From assembly GCA_012934845.2 (NCBI GenBank), contig WNNJ02003752.1, forward strand, positions 62,001 through 126,000: DNA of 64,000 nt. Direction: 5' to 3'. Both the position numbers and the translations under genes were made by a program. Shown piece by piece: positions 55,401-64,000 of the stretch (within the stretch, counting starts at the first letter, position 1; each line of letters starts with the position of its first letter). Below the pieces are notes generated by a model. That model was not told the origin of the DNA. It did no database searches and saw nothing but the letters and a program-made list of their open reading frames with translations. Source of the DNA: Pomphorhynchus laevis (lineage: Eukaryota > Acanthocephala > Palaeacanthocephala > Echinorhynchida > Pomphorhynchidae).

Positions 55401-55776
55401 ATACTTAAGGTAAGCACAAAATTAAGTAAAGAATTGAAGATGCCGAGATATTTTGATTTTAATATGATTTTTTACAATAAAAACATAAAATAAATATTTT
55501 TTCGCTATAAATCACAGTAAAGTATAATAGAATGATTACTTTAAATAGCATAGTAATCTACACTTTATCTGTCATAAATTTTTAAATTTCACATTATTTT
55601 TGACCAAAAAACTTCTGTTATTCTACCAGATAAAAATATTTTCATCAATTTTGGTTTGATTATATACTCTTTCATTATATACTGTTACATTCTCTTGGAT
55701 TTAAAAATATCAATTTATATAATTGTATTTAGTGAATACAATTCAATAATATTTTTTTTATTTTTAAAAATATCAT
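52434..55776. other. AT-rich DNA, copy B, no gene recognised
   Basis: Matches 9,259-12,592. The 69-codon plus frame of copy A at 11,089 is broken here (near 54,395), which argues against it being a gene. A small difference near 54,915 (AATTACGAATTATCGTAATT) makes a new short palindrome absent from copy A. Confidence 0.5.
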
Positions 55777-55831
55777 TGACGCCAGACGCGGAAGACACAG
55801 ACGCGGAAACCAGACGGCACACATGACTCGT

Positions 55832-55912
55832 GTGTCGTCTGCCAGCCCTCCTCTGCATCTAGTAGTGGGAGGGATCTGGCACTGAGGAGTCATTGTGATG
55901 ACGAAACGGTAC
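55832..55912 (+). ncRNA. Type III hammerhead ribozyme (copy B)
   Basis: The sequence is the same as at 12,648-12,728: GTC at 55,837-55,839, stem I TGCCAG/CTGGCA, core CTGAGGA from 55,882, stem II GTCAT/ATGAC, CGAAAC ending at 55,907, and stem III GTGTC/GGTAC. Every core base is kept in both duplicates. Confidence 0.85.
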
Positions 55913-55949
55913 TTGCTACCGTTCTTCTGCGTCTGTCTTCAATAATAAC

Positions 55950-57060
55950 AACAAAATAATTAGTATTTTATTAGAAAGTTTCATAATTTACAATAGAATG
56001 GCTAAGAAGAAAGATATTTATATTTATATACTCTTTCATTATATACTTTTGCATTCTCTTGGATTTAAAAATATCAATTTATATGATAATAATTTGATAT
56101 TATTAAATTATAATATTGCAAATCACAAGCTAAACCATCATGGAAAACAAGCATATGCATTTCGATGATTCGCAACGAAGCCATATTTGCTAGAAACTGA
56201 TATTTTAATTGTATTTTAAAAGCAAAATAGTAATATTAACCAGCATTACATTTCTTAACCGTGAATGCAGAATGGTTTGGTAAAGCTGCATATACCTACA
56301 TTCTTTATGTGGGCACAGTGATCTTCGTAATTTAACATGACTAATTGCTAGAATTTACCAATGTCATTATTATTACCGATGATAAATGGCTAAAAAATAT
56401 TTTTTCTATTGAAAATCTGCGCGAAAAGTGAAATGTCACTTGAGCCATAATAAAATAAAGCTTTATTCGGAATTCGAAAATATATTTTTCCAATTAAGTG
56501 AGTAATTATTTTTTTGCAAGCAACAATATTCACATTTGCGACGTTCAATTATAAATTTAATTCGCTGAATTTTTTGTGAGTTACAATCGACTTCAAAATA
56601 TATTAATTTTCGTCCAAATTGCAGGTTATTTTACTTTTTCAAAATTGCGCATATGCTCATACAGTTCTGTTTTTGCAGCGTTCACAAATCGATTATTTTT
56701 AGCATTTGATTTTTTTTACGTAACCTCCAGAATATCACTCAAACAACACTCAAACTTTTACGTTGTGTGAAACAGTAGTTCATGATGATATCAGCAGCTA
56801 TTGCAGTATTAGACTGAACCTTTTTATCGCATAAATTGCCGTTTCTTTGATTCCATTGTAAATAAAAATAAATTAAAGAAACAAATGGATATTTTAAAAA
56901 TTTTATTTTGGTATTTTATTTTATTATGCAATCTCCAGAATGACTGTATTTTAAAAAAGCATTAAACCGCCTTTTGACGACTCCATGGATTTACCTGATA
57001 TTTGTGGATTTTGCACCAAAGTTAGATAGTCTCAATCTTACTCTATCTATTTATACTGTG
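55950..57060. other. AT-rich DNA, copy B, no gene recognised
   Basis: Matches 12,766-13,876. The right edge at 57,060 is where copy A turns into the CR1 element. Confidence 0.5.
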
Positions 57061-57470
57061 TAATAGCAGTAAACCTACTTTGAAATAGATTGCGAATTTA
57101 GTACCAATAGAAAGTGTGACATAAAAGTTTTATCACGCAGGTCTTCCTTGGCATATTTATAAGGTTCCATATTTCAACCATTAGTCTTTGGCTGATAATT
57201 ACCCATCCGCAACTACCTTGACGATTTTCCAATTAGCAAAATACATAAATGTTGTAAAATTGTAAAACCCAAATAAAATTGGGATTTAATAATATTCCTG
57301 TTTTCAATAGTGTACTGTCAAAACAATGATAAAAATAACTAATTTGTAATAACAAATGGATATTTGCTAATGGCTAAAAATGCATCTCTTCTATTGAAAT
57401 TCTGAGCGAAAAAGTGAAGTGGCACTGATAGCCCTGGTTTTCTAGTACATCATACCCATGATTCGTTTCT

Positions 57471-57549
57471 TGCCGTTTGCTAGTCCTCCTCTGCATTCAG
57501 CAGTGTTAAGGATCTGGCACTGATGAGTCATTATGATGACGAAACGGTA
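57471..57549 (+). ncRNA. Type III hammerhead ribozyme, unit 1
   Basis: Cleavage triplet GTT at 57,475-57,477 (a permitted but less usual triplet; the others have GTC). Stem I TGCTAG (57,478-57,483) with CTGGCA (57,514-57,519), one G-U pair. Canonical core CTGATGA at 57,520-57,526. Stem II GTCAT/ATGAC with loop TATG. GAAAC at 57,541-57,545. Stem III TGCC (57,471-57,474) with GGTA (57,546-57,549). Confidence 0.8.
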
Positions 57550-57790
57550 TCCGATACTGTTATCGTTTTTCTTTAGCGTCGAGCTTAATTGACTGTTAAC
57601 ATAGTTTACGCGGAATGTTATCGTTTGAGAAATTAATAATTAAAAGAAGTGAGCCGATATAAAAGATATCTGCGTTGGCATTTGCCATTACTTTTGCTAA
57701 TGATCCTATTTGATAAATCCGTAGTGCTGGTTTATCACTCTATGATGATACTAGTGGGTTTCTAGTACATCATACACATGATTCGTTTCT

Positions 57791-57870
57791 TGCCGTCTGC
57801 TAGTCTTCTTCTGCATCCAGCAGTGGGATGGATCTGGTACTGATGAGTCATTGTGATGACGAAACAGTAT
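57791..57870 (+). ncRNA. Type III hammerhead ribozyme, unit 2
   Basis: Cleavage triplet GTC at 57,795-57,797. Stem I TGCTAG (57,798-57,803) with CTGGTA (57,834-57,839), with two G-U pairs. Core CTGATGA at 57,840-57,846. Stem II GTCAT/ATGAC with loop TGTG. GAAAC at 57,861-57,865. Stem III is weak: TGCC faces AGTA, so only the first C-G pair and inner pairs remain. It may be impaired. Confidence 0.7.
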
Positions 57871-57954
57871 TCAATACTGTCATTATTTTTTTCTTTGAGT
57901 CGGCTTAAATGACTGTGAAACAAATCAATTTCTTTTTTGTAAAAAATTGCTTGG

Positions 57955-58985
57955 TTTAGTCTACAATTGATGAAGTGCATCAATTTTGCTAAGAGAACAG
58001 TCATCAGCTTGCTGTAACTGTTTTTCTTCACTTTCCTGATGCATTTAACGGCATTTCCATGGGTTTTCTCTCGGGTTGCCTGTGAGGATTGTTAGCAAGG
58101 TGGAGATATTGCTGAATACTAATAGTTTATTTTATTAGACTACCCTGGTGCTAGTCAGTTCTACTATATTACAGGTGTGCCCTAAGGTTCCCCACTTTAT
58201 CATATCTTATATCTTGATGCTTCTATAATACTCTTTCAAAACATTTATACGCGATCAACATCTAGCGGTATATACTGATGATACCAAAGCCCTGTTTTCT
58301 AGACGCAGATGCATATATGTAGTCAATGTAGACCACTAATCTACATCCAATCTTATTTTCAATTCATCGAAATCGTAAACGTTCGCTATTCATGACGCCC
58401 TTGTGACAAAGAAAAATTGAAGAGACTAGCAATCTCAGCTATCTCTTCCATATAGACTAATCAACCACTCCCTACCTTCACAAGTTGATTTAAATACCTG
58501 GGGTTCACCATTACGGTAAACTGGTTAGCGAAAGCTGACCTGGATAGATTCAAACGTATCCTGAATAAAGCTAGGTGGGCCATGAAACGGGCTCAGCATC
58601 TGTTATTGAATAAAACACAAGTGCGTTTCCTGGGTACTTGGGCTATCTCGAGATTAGTCTTATTTTCAAGAGGACGTCCCCCAGAGCAAAGACTAAGGTT
58701 TCTCAAGCTCCTCATCTCGAGATTACCGAGCATCATCCGCTTCGATTAGATTCTTCAGGAGGTGACAGTCCATGGATGGTTCAGTCGGAAAGCGGCGTGA
58801 TGGTGTAGCTGGAGGGCTCAGATACCTGATGACCTAAGGCCGTAATTCCAAGAAAACACGAACAAGTTCACGACTGATTAATTCCATATATTGTTGTTGT
58901 TTTTCTAATGTCTCTTTTTATATTCTTTTAGTTTTGTTTAGTTCTTAAAAACATCTTTATTTATTTAATCTTAGTAAGCTGATGA
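57955..58985 (+). mobile_element. Decayed LINE family A, copy 5
   Basis: It starts inside the RT (the VHQFCxxNSHQLAVTVFL region) and runs to an ATTT-rich 3' end near 58,960. It can be followed as GTGCCCTAAGGTTCCCC (motif B), TATACTGATGATACC (motif C, Tyr-Thr-Asp-Asp where copy 3 has YADD), AAGCTGACCTGGATAGA and AGAGGACGTCCCCCAGAGCA. Many stops and indels make it the oldest or most damaged longer copy. It is present only in duplication copy B. Confidence 0.88.
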
Positions 58986-59295
58986 AGGAAGAAACGATAG
59001 CACCCGTGCTGTCCTGTAAAGCCACTGCATACGCAAACCATACTAGATGTAAGGTTTATCACCGGTGAAAGAGCGTGCGCTTAGTGATTTCCTTTCAGAG
59101 GTTTACTGAGGATTAAGTACTGTCGAATTTGTGTAACTACAGGGCCACACTGGTGAGACCACTTTTTAATGATGAGTATACAAGGTCGAAATGCCCCATT
59201 AGGGGCTAAGCGTCTGTGGTAGACGCATTCCAGATTAAGCTTCCCGACCATGTTTGTAAAAAACATGCAGTTTTACGCTTTTCTATTCATGTACC
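58986..59295. other. Spacer of balanced composition, no gene recognised
   Basis: The 61-codon minus frame 59,081-59,266 has no known resemblance. A CTGATGAAGGAAGAAACGAT string at 58,979-58,998, followed by an AGCAC/GTGCT hairpin and GTC, looks like a decayed hammerhead but lacks stems I and II. Confidence 0.4.
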
Positions 59296-59470
59296 CAATG
59301 TTTGTGATCCGCTAGCCAGATCACTGTTTTTCATGCTGCCACTTGCAATGAATGTTTTTAATTGTACTTGATTGCAATATTTACCTACCTAATGTGTGTG
59401 ATCCGATAGCCAGATCACTGTTTTTCATGCTGCCACTTGCAATGAATGTTTTTAATTGTACTTGATTGCA
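59296..59470. repeat. Tandem pair of about 95-bp units with a hairpin
   Basis: Two units contain GTGATCCGCTAGCCAGATCAC (first unit; the second has GATAG) and a GCCACTTGCAATGAATGTTT block, spaced 95 bp. The GTGATC/GATCAC ends can form a hairpin. Not attributable to a known family. Confidence 0.8.
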
Positions 59471-60673
59471 TCTGTCAGCTGAAATTTGTTTCAGCCACAT
59501 CCTAGTGGATGTAACGTTGAATCGCGATACAGACGTCCTGAGTTCGGATCCGATCAGCATCAGTGTACGGAGTAAGCAGATAATAAGAGTCGAAACGTGA
59601 AATGTAGGTCTGGGTCAGCAGCTGATAAGACCCACCCAAACCGATTAGTAGCGTCCTGCTGTATCAAAAATAAGATAAATACCTGTGTTGAATATAATAT
59701 TAAAATATAAAGAGTGGGCCGTTTCTTATTAGAAGATAAAATAATATAATTGACATAATTTAATTCATCTGATTTTGTTTAGGTAGTGTTTTTCATTTTT
59801 ATGACCCATAATATTAGAAATCTGAAAGCGGACATGACGATTTGCAGATTTGAGTTTTCAAAAACAATAAAAACAACATTGAGTTTTCAAGAACAATACT
59901 GCGCTCATAATCTGTCATTTACATTTAAGTTTTCCATTAAATTATGCTTACATAATTTAATCAAGTTTAATTAATTTAGTGCAAGAGTCCAATTGGAAAT
60001 TGTCGGTTTTTCCAAATCCAAAATGCAACGACGATTGTTTTACCACAATGAGATTTGGTATATGACAGTCACGTAAAACAATTAGCGCACATCTCTCAAA
60101 ATCGCGCAGTATTTGTTGTAACTTGGTCCGAAGTATAAACAGTGATAATATGAATTAAGTCAATGAGTTTGTTATCTGCAAATTGAAAAAAACATGTAAC
60201 TGTCATTAGGCAATGCCATGAAGCCAAGTTATTCCGATTAGCACACCATAATTTGAGAAATTCGACTTACGAATGGTTTCAAAAATCTATCTTCCAGGAT
60301 TTTAACTGATACATAAGAGATTTTGCTAAATCTTGGACATGATTTTATCCCTAAACATGCCTAGTTTATCTTAAATAGGTTGTAGCGATGAAGTAATGCC
60401 GAATAACCTCCCAAATAAATCGTTTGGGACGGTTATAACATAGGAAACTATATTTCGATGCCTATTAATACGCCTATTAATAATATTAACTATATTAATA
60501 AGTTCGTTAAATAATCCGCTGATCTAGCTACCAAGAGAAAATACTTTCAATCAGTTCTCGTTGAAATTGCACAAGGAAGGCAAGTTGAGCAAATCAAATC
60601 AGCTAACTGAGTATACGTATTTAACAAAGCCAGGCACCGAAGCATATTCGCTCAATATTCTGCAAAGGAATAC
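59471..60673. other. Intergenic DNA of copy B, no gene recognised
   Basis: The first 200 bases (59,471-59,670) are GC-richer and contain CAGCAG and CTGCTG flanking CTGATAAG and GTC, an incomplete hammerhead-like pattern. The rest is AT-rich with no frame of note. The end (60,560-60,673) begins an open frame that runs into the RT-RNase H fossil. Confidence 0.45.
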
Positions 60674-61925
60674 ATATTGCCGCTATGACGGTGAGTTGGC
60701 GGCGATGGCAATAAAACGTAGGTTCAACACTTACGAGAACCATTAGGTATTACATTAAAAAGGGCATAATAACTGCTTTACAACGAAGTACTAAGCCACA
60801 GTTCTGAGCTCGAGTCTTCTTGATACCAAAGAATTCGTACAGGCTGATGTATAACGGGATAATATAGAATTGATGCAATACTCCAGATTTCTAGCTTCGT
60901 TACATATATCAAGTTCTGAACAAGGAACATGTTTTATGTAAATAATGACATGTGAAGATAGACTTCAAGTCGATGTTATATCAGATAACATTGTGCCCTA
61001 CCGTCTGGATTAAATTTTCTTTTGAATACAATGATATTTAATATCATTTCAAGGTAGTTCCCTTCAGCATACACTGGGGTCCATTCTGTGCATAAATGAT
61101 CGGCAACGTGTTGACAAACTTTGCCCGTAAGGAATGGATATAAGCATAGATTCATATTGATGATATAATCCTGTCACATTACTCCAAAGCCTTTTTAGAC
61201 AAAGCAGTCGATAAGCTTTTAGCTCTTTTTAAAAGTAGAAAACTCTCTCTTAATCAAAACAAGTGCATCCTTAGACTGTACAGAAATCTTACATTTCTTG
61301 GAGGTCACTGATTAAAATCGGGTATTCAGAATACCATTGATGCGTTATCTAGTTACCGCGAGGCTGTAGCGTATCTGATGATTCTGAAATTACCGATAAA
61401 TAGTCGCCAGGAGATGCGTTTGAGGGGTCTGATTACCTATTATCTGCCCTTATTTTCCACAGCGCACAAACTCTTATACCAAGATGATCCTCAACAATTT
61501 TGGTTCTTAAAATGGCTCATTTATAAGGAGTCAATGACGCTTCCTGTACCCTCTAAGGTATCTCACGAAAATATCTTTGTGGATGCTGCCCAGTTACAAA
61601 TCGGGATTATAGATCCTGAAGGGGAATGCTATACGTATGCATTACTATATGGCATTATCATCTTTAAAGCAGAGTGGTTAGCCGCCTTGTGTAGTCATAA
61701 GCTGTACCCAAACGCTAAGATACATACTGATACTATTGGTGTGTATTTCTCTGTTCCCAAAAGGAAAGCGAACACGGATCCTATGTGAAACCTTGTCCCG
61801 TAAGATTTGTATGTTACTGCTATACAATGGATAACAACATATGAGAACCTAGCCGATAATCTAAATCGCTGGTAGTATCCCATCTTTTTTCCCAGTCATC
61901 ACAGCTATATTCCTACGTAACTACG
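60674..61925 (+). mobile_element. Fossil reverse transcriptase-RNase H element, unclassified (copy B)
   Basis: Duplicate of 17,300-18,545, with the same RT (IDDIIL near 61,156), connection and RNase H (FVDAAQ, AEWLAALC, HTD) segments in the same order. The longest open part is 61,378-61,788. It is broken at several points. The close match to copy A means that almost all decay came before the duplication. Confidence 0.6.
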
Positions 61926-62082
61926 TGTCTTCCTATCGATGATATATATGCAGCATCATGCTGATTATCTCTTCGACTTACAGTAAAGATGGGATAAGGA
62001 TCTTTATAAGAAAAAAACAGCCATTTCAAGGGAAAAAAAGCATACTAGGTAAGGTTTATGCCTTACCTAATCGGTAAGGCGT

Positions 62083-62840
62083 AAACCCACAGATCGAAAC
62101 AACCTATATTCGAATCTGAAAGTGCAAATAGTGTTCAAAAGGAAACTACAGCGATACAAGCATTATGATGAGTCCAGCTGTACCATTGCACAGCAGTAGC
62201 GGAAGAAACAATACCAATATGTTAGGCTAAAATCTGACATGTTTGGTTAAGTTATATGGAGTCAGAATAAGTTAAATAATGATACCGTAGCTGGATTCTG
62301 CTGCGAAATCATCTTGTTATCCCGCAAATTAACAAATGAATAAAAGTATCCATCAAAAGATTACCAGCACCGATTCCATGATCTCCTGATCAAATCAGTG
62401 ATTGATATAAATATTTGAAAGCATCTCGGAAAATGCGGATTCAGAAATGCATAACATTGAAGATTATATATACTGAAGATATTTTAGCTGTACTATATGG
62501 TTGGCCTTGTCGATAATGTGTAGACCCACAGCTCGAAAAAAATATCTAGTTTTTTATTTACACTTCAAATCTGAAAGTGTAAATAAAGTTCAAAGTGAAA
62601 CTACGGCGGTACACATTCTTCTGATTAGTCCGGGATGTTCCATTGCATGGCAGTAGCGGACGAAACAATATAAATACGCCAGGTTTAAATATGACATGCT
62701 ATATGTAGCGGTGTTCTGTTCCAAAATCACTGTGTTATCTAGCATAATTGCTGATATGATTGAAATATAGGAAATATATGAGAGAAATGTAGGAAACAAT
62801 AACGATCATATTCAGATCTAAAATATTAACCTTTTATTAG
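62083..62840 (+). repeat. Two adjacent LTR-like repeat units with near-hammerhead cores (copy B)
   Basis: Unit 1 (62,083-62,518) and unit 2 (62,519-62,840) share the start (GTA-ACCCACAG-TCGAAA), AATCTGAAAGTG, the GAAACTAC box, and a hammerhead-like core. Core parts are at 62,166-62,175 with 62,201-62,209, and at 62,621-62,631 with 62,658-62,666. The GTCC/GGAC type of stem II is kept in unit 2. The repeats are 436 bp apart and immediately follow the RT-RNase H fossil. Confidence 0.55.
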
Positions 62841-63294
62841 TAATAAATATTTTTAAATTAGATTTTTTAATGAAATTCAAAAGCACAATAACATTTTGAT
62901 TCTACTCTGTAACATTACTGGATTTTGTGGATACGCATGGTTTATTATTGGCTTTAAAACTGGTAATCAAATCGATAATGATATTTATACCATCAATATA
63001 ACTTCTGCTTAACATCAAGGTTTACAAAGCAATTATTTTGGACAAAAGACATGTTGCAAGTTTCAAACTCCAAATAATCACATCGCCAATATTGTACTTT
63101 TATTAGTTATGAATAGACAATAAATGATATACATTGTATTATATACTTTGTAAGATACAGTAGATAAAATTTCATCAGAGGTGAGGTAGAACTGATGAAG
63201 TTTTATTGGACTTAATCTACAACACAAAATAGTTCAATGATAAACAAAGTTACGACAATTACCCCGTCTTAATTTTTGCAAAATATGTTCTTCA
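62841..63294. other. Non-coding DNA next to gypsy pol end, copy B
   Basis: Equivalent to 19,736-20,193; possibly part of the gypsy 3' LTR (minus strand). No gene. Confidence 0.4.
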
Positions 63295-64000
63295 TCAGAC
63301 ATAGTCACCGAGATACCTTGGCCTTCTCAGTCTTTTATTGAGATCGTACTCATTGCTTGTATCCTCGTTGTTTGAGAATGTTGAAGATTCCACCTCGGCT
63401 TTGAGCATGTTGCCTTTTTGACCTTTTGGCATCCCATAATCGTCACTTGAATCCGCAGGAATCGAAAATGCATTTTTCGAAATATGTGTATCGCTGCTGC
63501 AATAATCGTTTGCGATGTGAACGTCGGTTGAGTCTTTGCTGTTAGACATGTATCTAGTCAACAAAACAGTGGTCTCGTTTTCGCTGGGCTGTTCAGTTAA
63601 TTCCACGGAAGGAATAGTCGGATCTATTTTATTCTTATCTGTACCTTCAGTACCGTCGTTCGCTAAGCCCGGAGCGAGATCTCTCAGAGATACAACCGCT
63701 TCTCGGTTATTCGGATACTGAACGAGAGCATATTTTGGATTTATCAACAAAAGTTTGGCTTGATCTACCAAGGGATCGAATTTAGACCTATGATCGTGCC
63801 TTCGTACCAGTACCTCCTCGGACTCCAGTAGCCAGTTCGGAATTAAGGTGCCCTATACACTTTTGCGAGGAAAAGAGAATAAGCGATCGTGCGGTGTTTC
63901 GTTAGTAGCGGTTGATAAAAGTGTTCGAAGGCTGTTCAATACGTCGGACAGAATTCATTCCCATGATTATATGGGCATTGATGGGCTCATGAGAGAAGTA
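63295..64000 (-). mobile_element. Ty3/gypsy pol, integrase C-terminal part (copy B, runs off the window)
   Basis: On the minus strand the reading contains a TATNETPHDRLF segment, SLIPNWLLESEEVLVRRH-type text (the family's typical WL-PG-VxLRRH), DPLVDQAKLLLINPKYALV, an acidic linker, and a final RLRRPRYLGDYV. This is the integrase end of a Ty3/gypsy pol of the same element as the fragment at 20,194-21,433. It is degraded, with at least one break visible. The rest lies beyond 64,000. Confidence 0.85.

Larger units (their letters stand above)
57439..57915 (+). repeat. Direct repeat of about 320 bp carrying two hammerheads (retrozyme-like)
   Basis: Two units begin with TTTCTAGTACATCATAC at 57,440 and 57,760. 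Each continues with a CATGATTCGTTTCTTGCCGT block, a hammerhead, and a TTTCTTT-G-GTCG-GCTTAA-TGACTGT tail. The second unit ends near 57,915, so the array is about one and a half units. Hammerheads repeat at exactly 320 bp. Confidence 0.75.
47857..63395. repeat. Segmental duplication, copy B
   Basis: Partner of 4,805-20,294. Shared parts are 47,857-57,060 and 60,674-63,395. Differences seen: the full palindrome at 48,545, three 15-bp units at 49,722, different lesions in the PPP5 retrocopy, no 292-bp internal duplicate, and an uninterrupted gypsy pol end at the right side. The left edge lies exactly at a truncated LINE A. Confidence 0.93.

Noticed and set aside
58979-59020. CTGATGAAGGAAGAAAC followed by an AGCAC/GTGCT hairpin and GTC
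   Set aside because: There is no stem I complementarity beyond two bases, stem II is too short, and stem III has a 3-base bulge. At most a decayed hammerhead.
59611-59662. CAGCAG-CTGATAAG ... GTC-CTGCTG looks like a type I hammerhead
   Set aside because: Stem I is perfect, but the conserved GAAA is absent (GATTAG stands there) and no stem II forms. An alternative TGGGT/ACCCA hairpin competes.
1-64000. tRNA, rRNA or CRISPR-like loci
   Set aside because: GTTCGAATC-like B-box strings (for example near 240 and 59,540) lack a partner A box and cloverleaf. No array of evenly spaced short repeats with unique spacers exists.

Overview
The window is repeat-dense, AT-rich DNA from an animal, most likely an invertebrate. 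The evidence is the mix of non-LTR retrotransposons (an R1/Jockey-like family, CR1, an L2/CR1-like family and RTE), a Penelope-like element with a GIY-YIG domain, Ty3/gypsy remnants, and an intronless copy of the protein phosphatase PPP5. An arthropod is my weak preference; nothing here fixes the species. I see no intact host gene. The only host-derived coding sequence is the PPP5 retrocopy, present twice and broken in both places. One intact 93-codon reading frame (31,854-32,135, minus) remains unidentified.

Layout. 1-545: Ty3/gypsy remnant. 555-2,485: 5'-truncated copy of LINE family A. 2,486-6,050: AT-rich DNA full of palindromic (foldback) repeats. 4,805-20,294 is copy A of a segmental duplication whose partner, copy B, is 47,857-63,395, about 43.1 kb downstream in the same orientation. 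Both copies carry the foldback repeats, the PPP5 retrocopy, a minus-strand LINE ORF1 relic, a hammerhead ribozyme, an unclassified reverse transcriptase-RNase H fossil with repeated near-hammerhead motifs, and the end of a gypsy pol. They differ in the middle: copy A holds a nearly whole CR1 element (13,877-17,299), while copy B holds 3.6 kb of other DNA (57,061-60,673) with two more hammerheads and a decayed LINE A.

Between the two copies lie: gypsy pol interrupted by LINE A (20,194-21,433), LINE A copies and 5' fragments (21,440-23,950), LINE B copy 1 (24,141-25,637), a 150-bp palindrome (26,470-26,617), a 315-bp tandem repeat (27,591-28,537), a Penelope-like element (28,925-31,020), two LINE B copies joined head to tail (33,630-40,553) with an RTE fragment inserted in one, and two LINE A copies joined head to tail (about 42,000-47,790).

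How the parts relate. All nine LINE A pieces lie on the plus strand and all three LINE B copies on the minus strand, and both families show direct head-to-tail junctions. Such arrays are known from telomeric and site-specific retrotransposons. The clearest functional RNA signals are type III hammerhead ribozymes. Two of them sit exactly 320 bp apart in a direct repeat, as expected for retrozyme-like elements that spread as circular RNAs. All identifications were made by reading the sequence; no alignment or database search was run.
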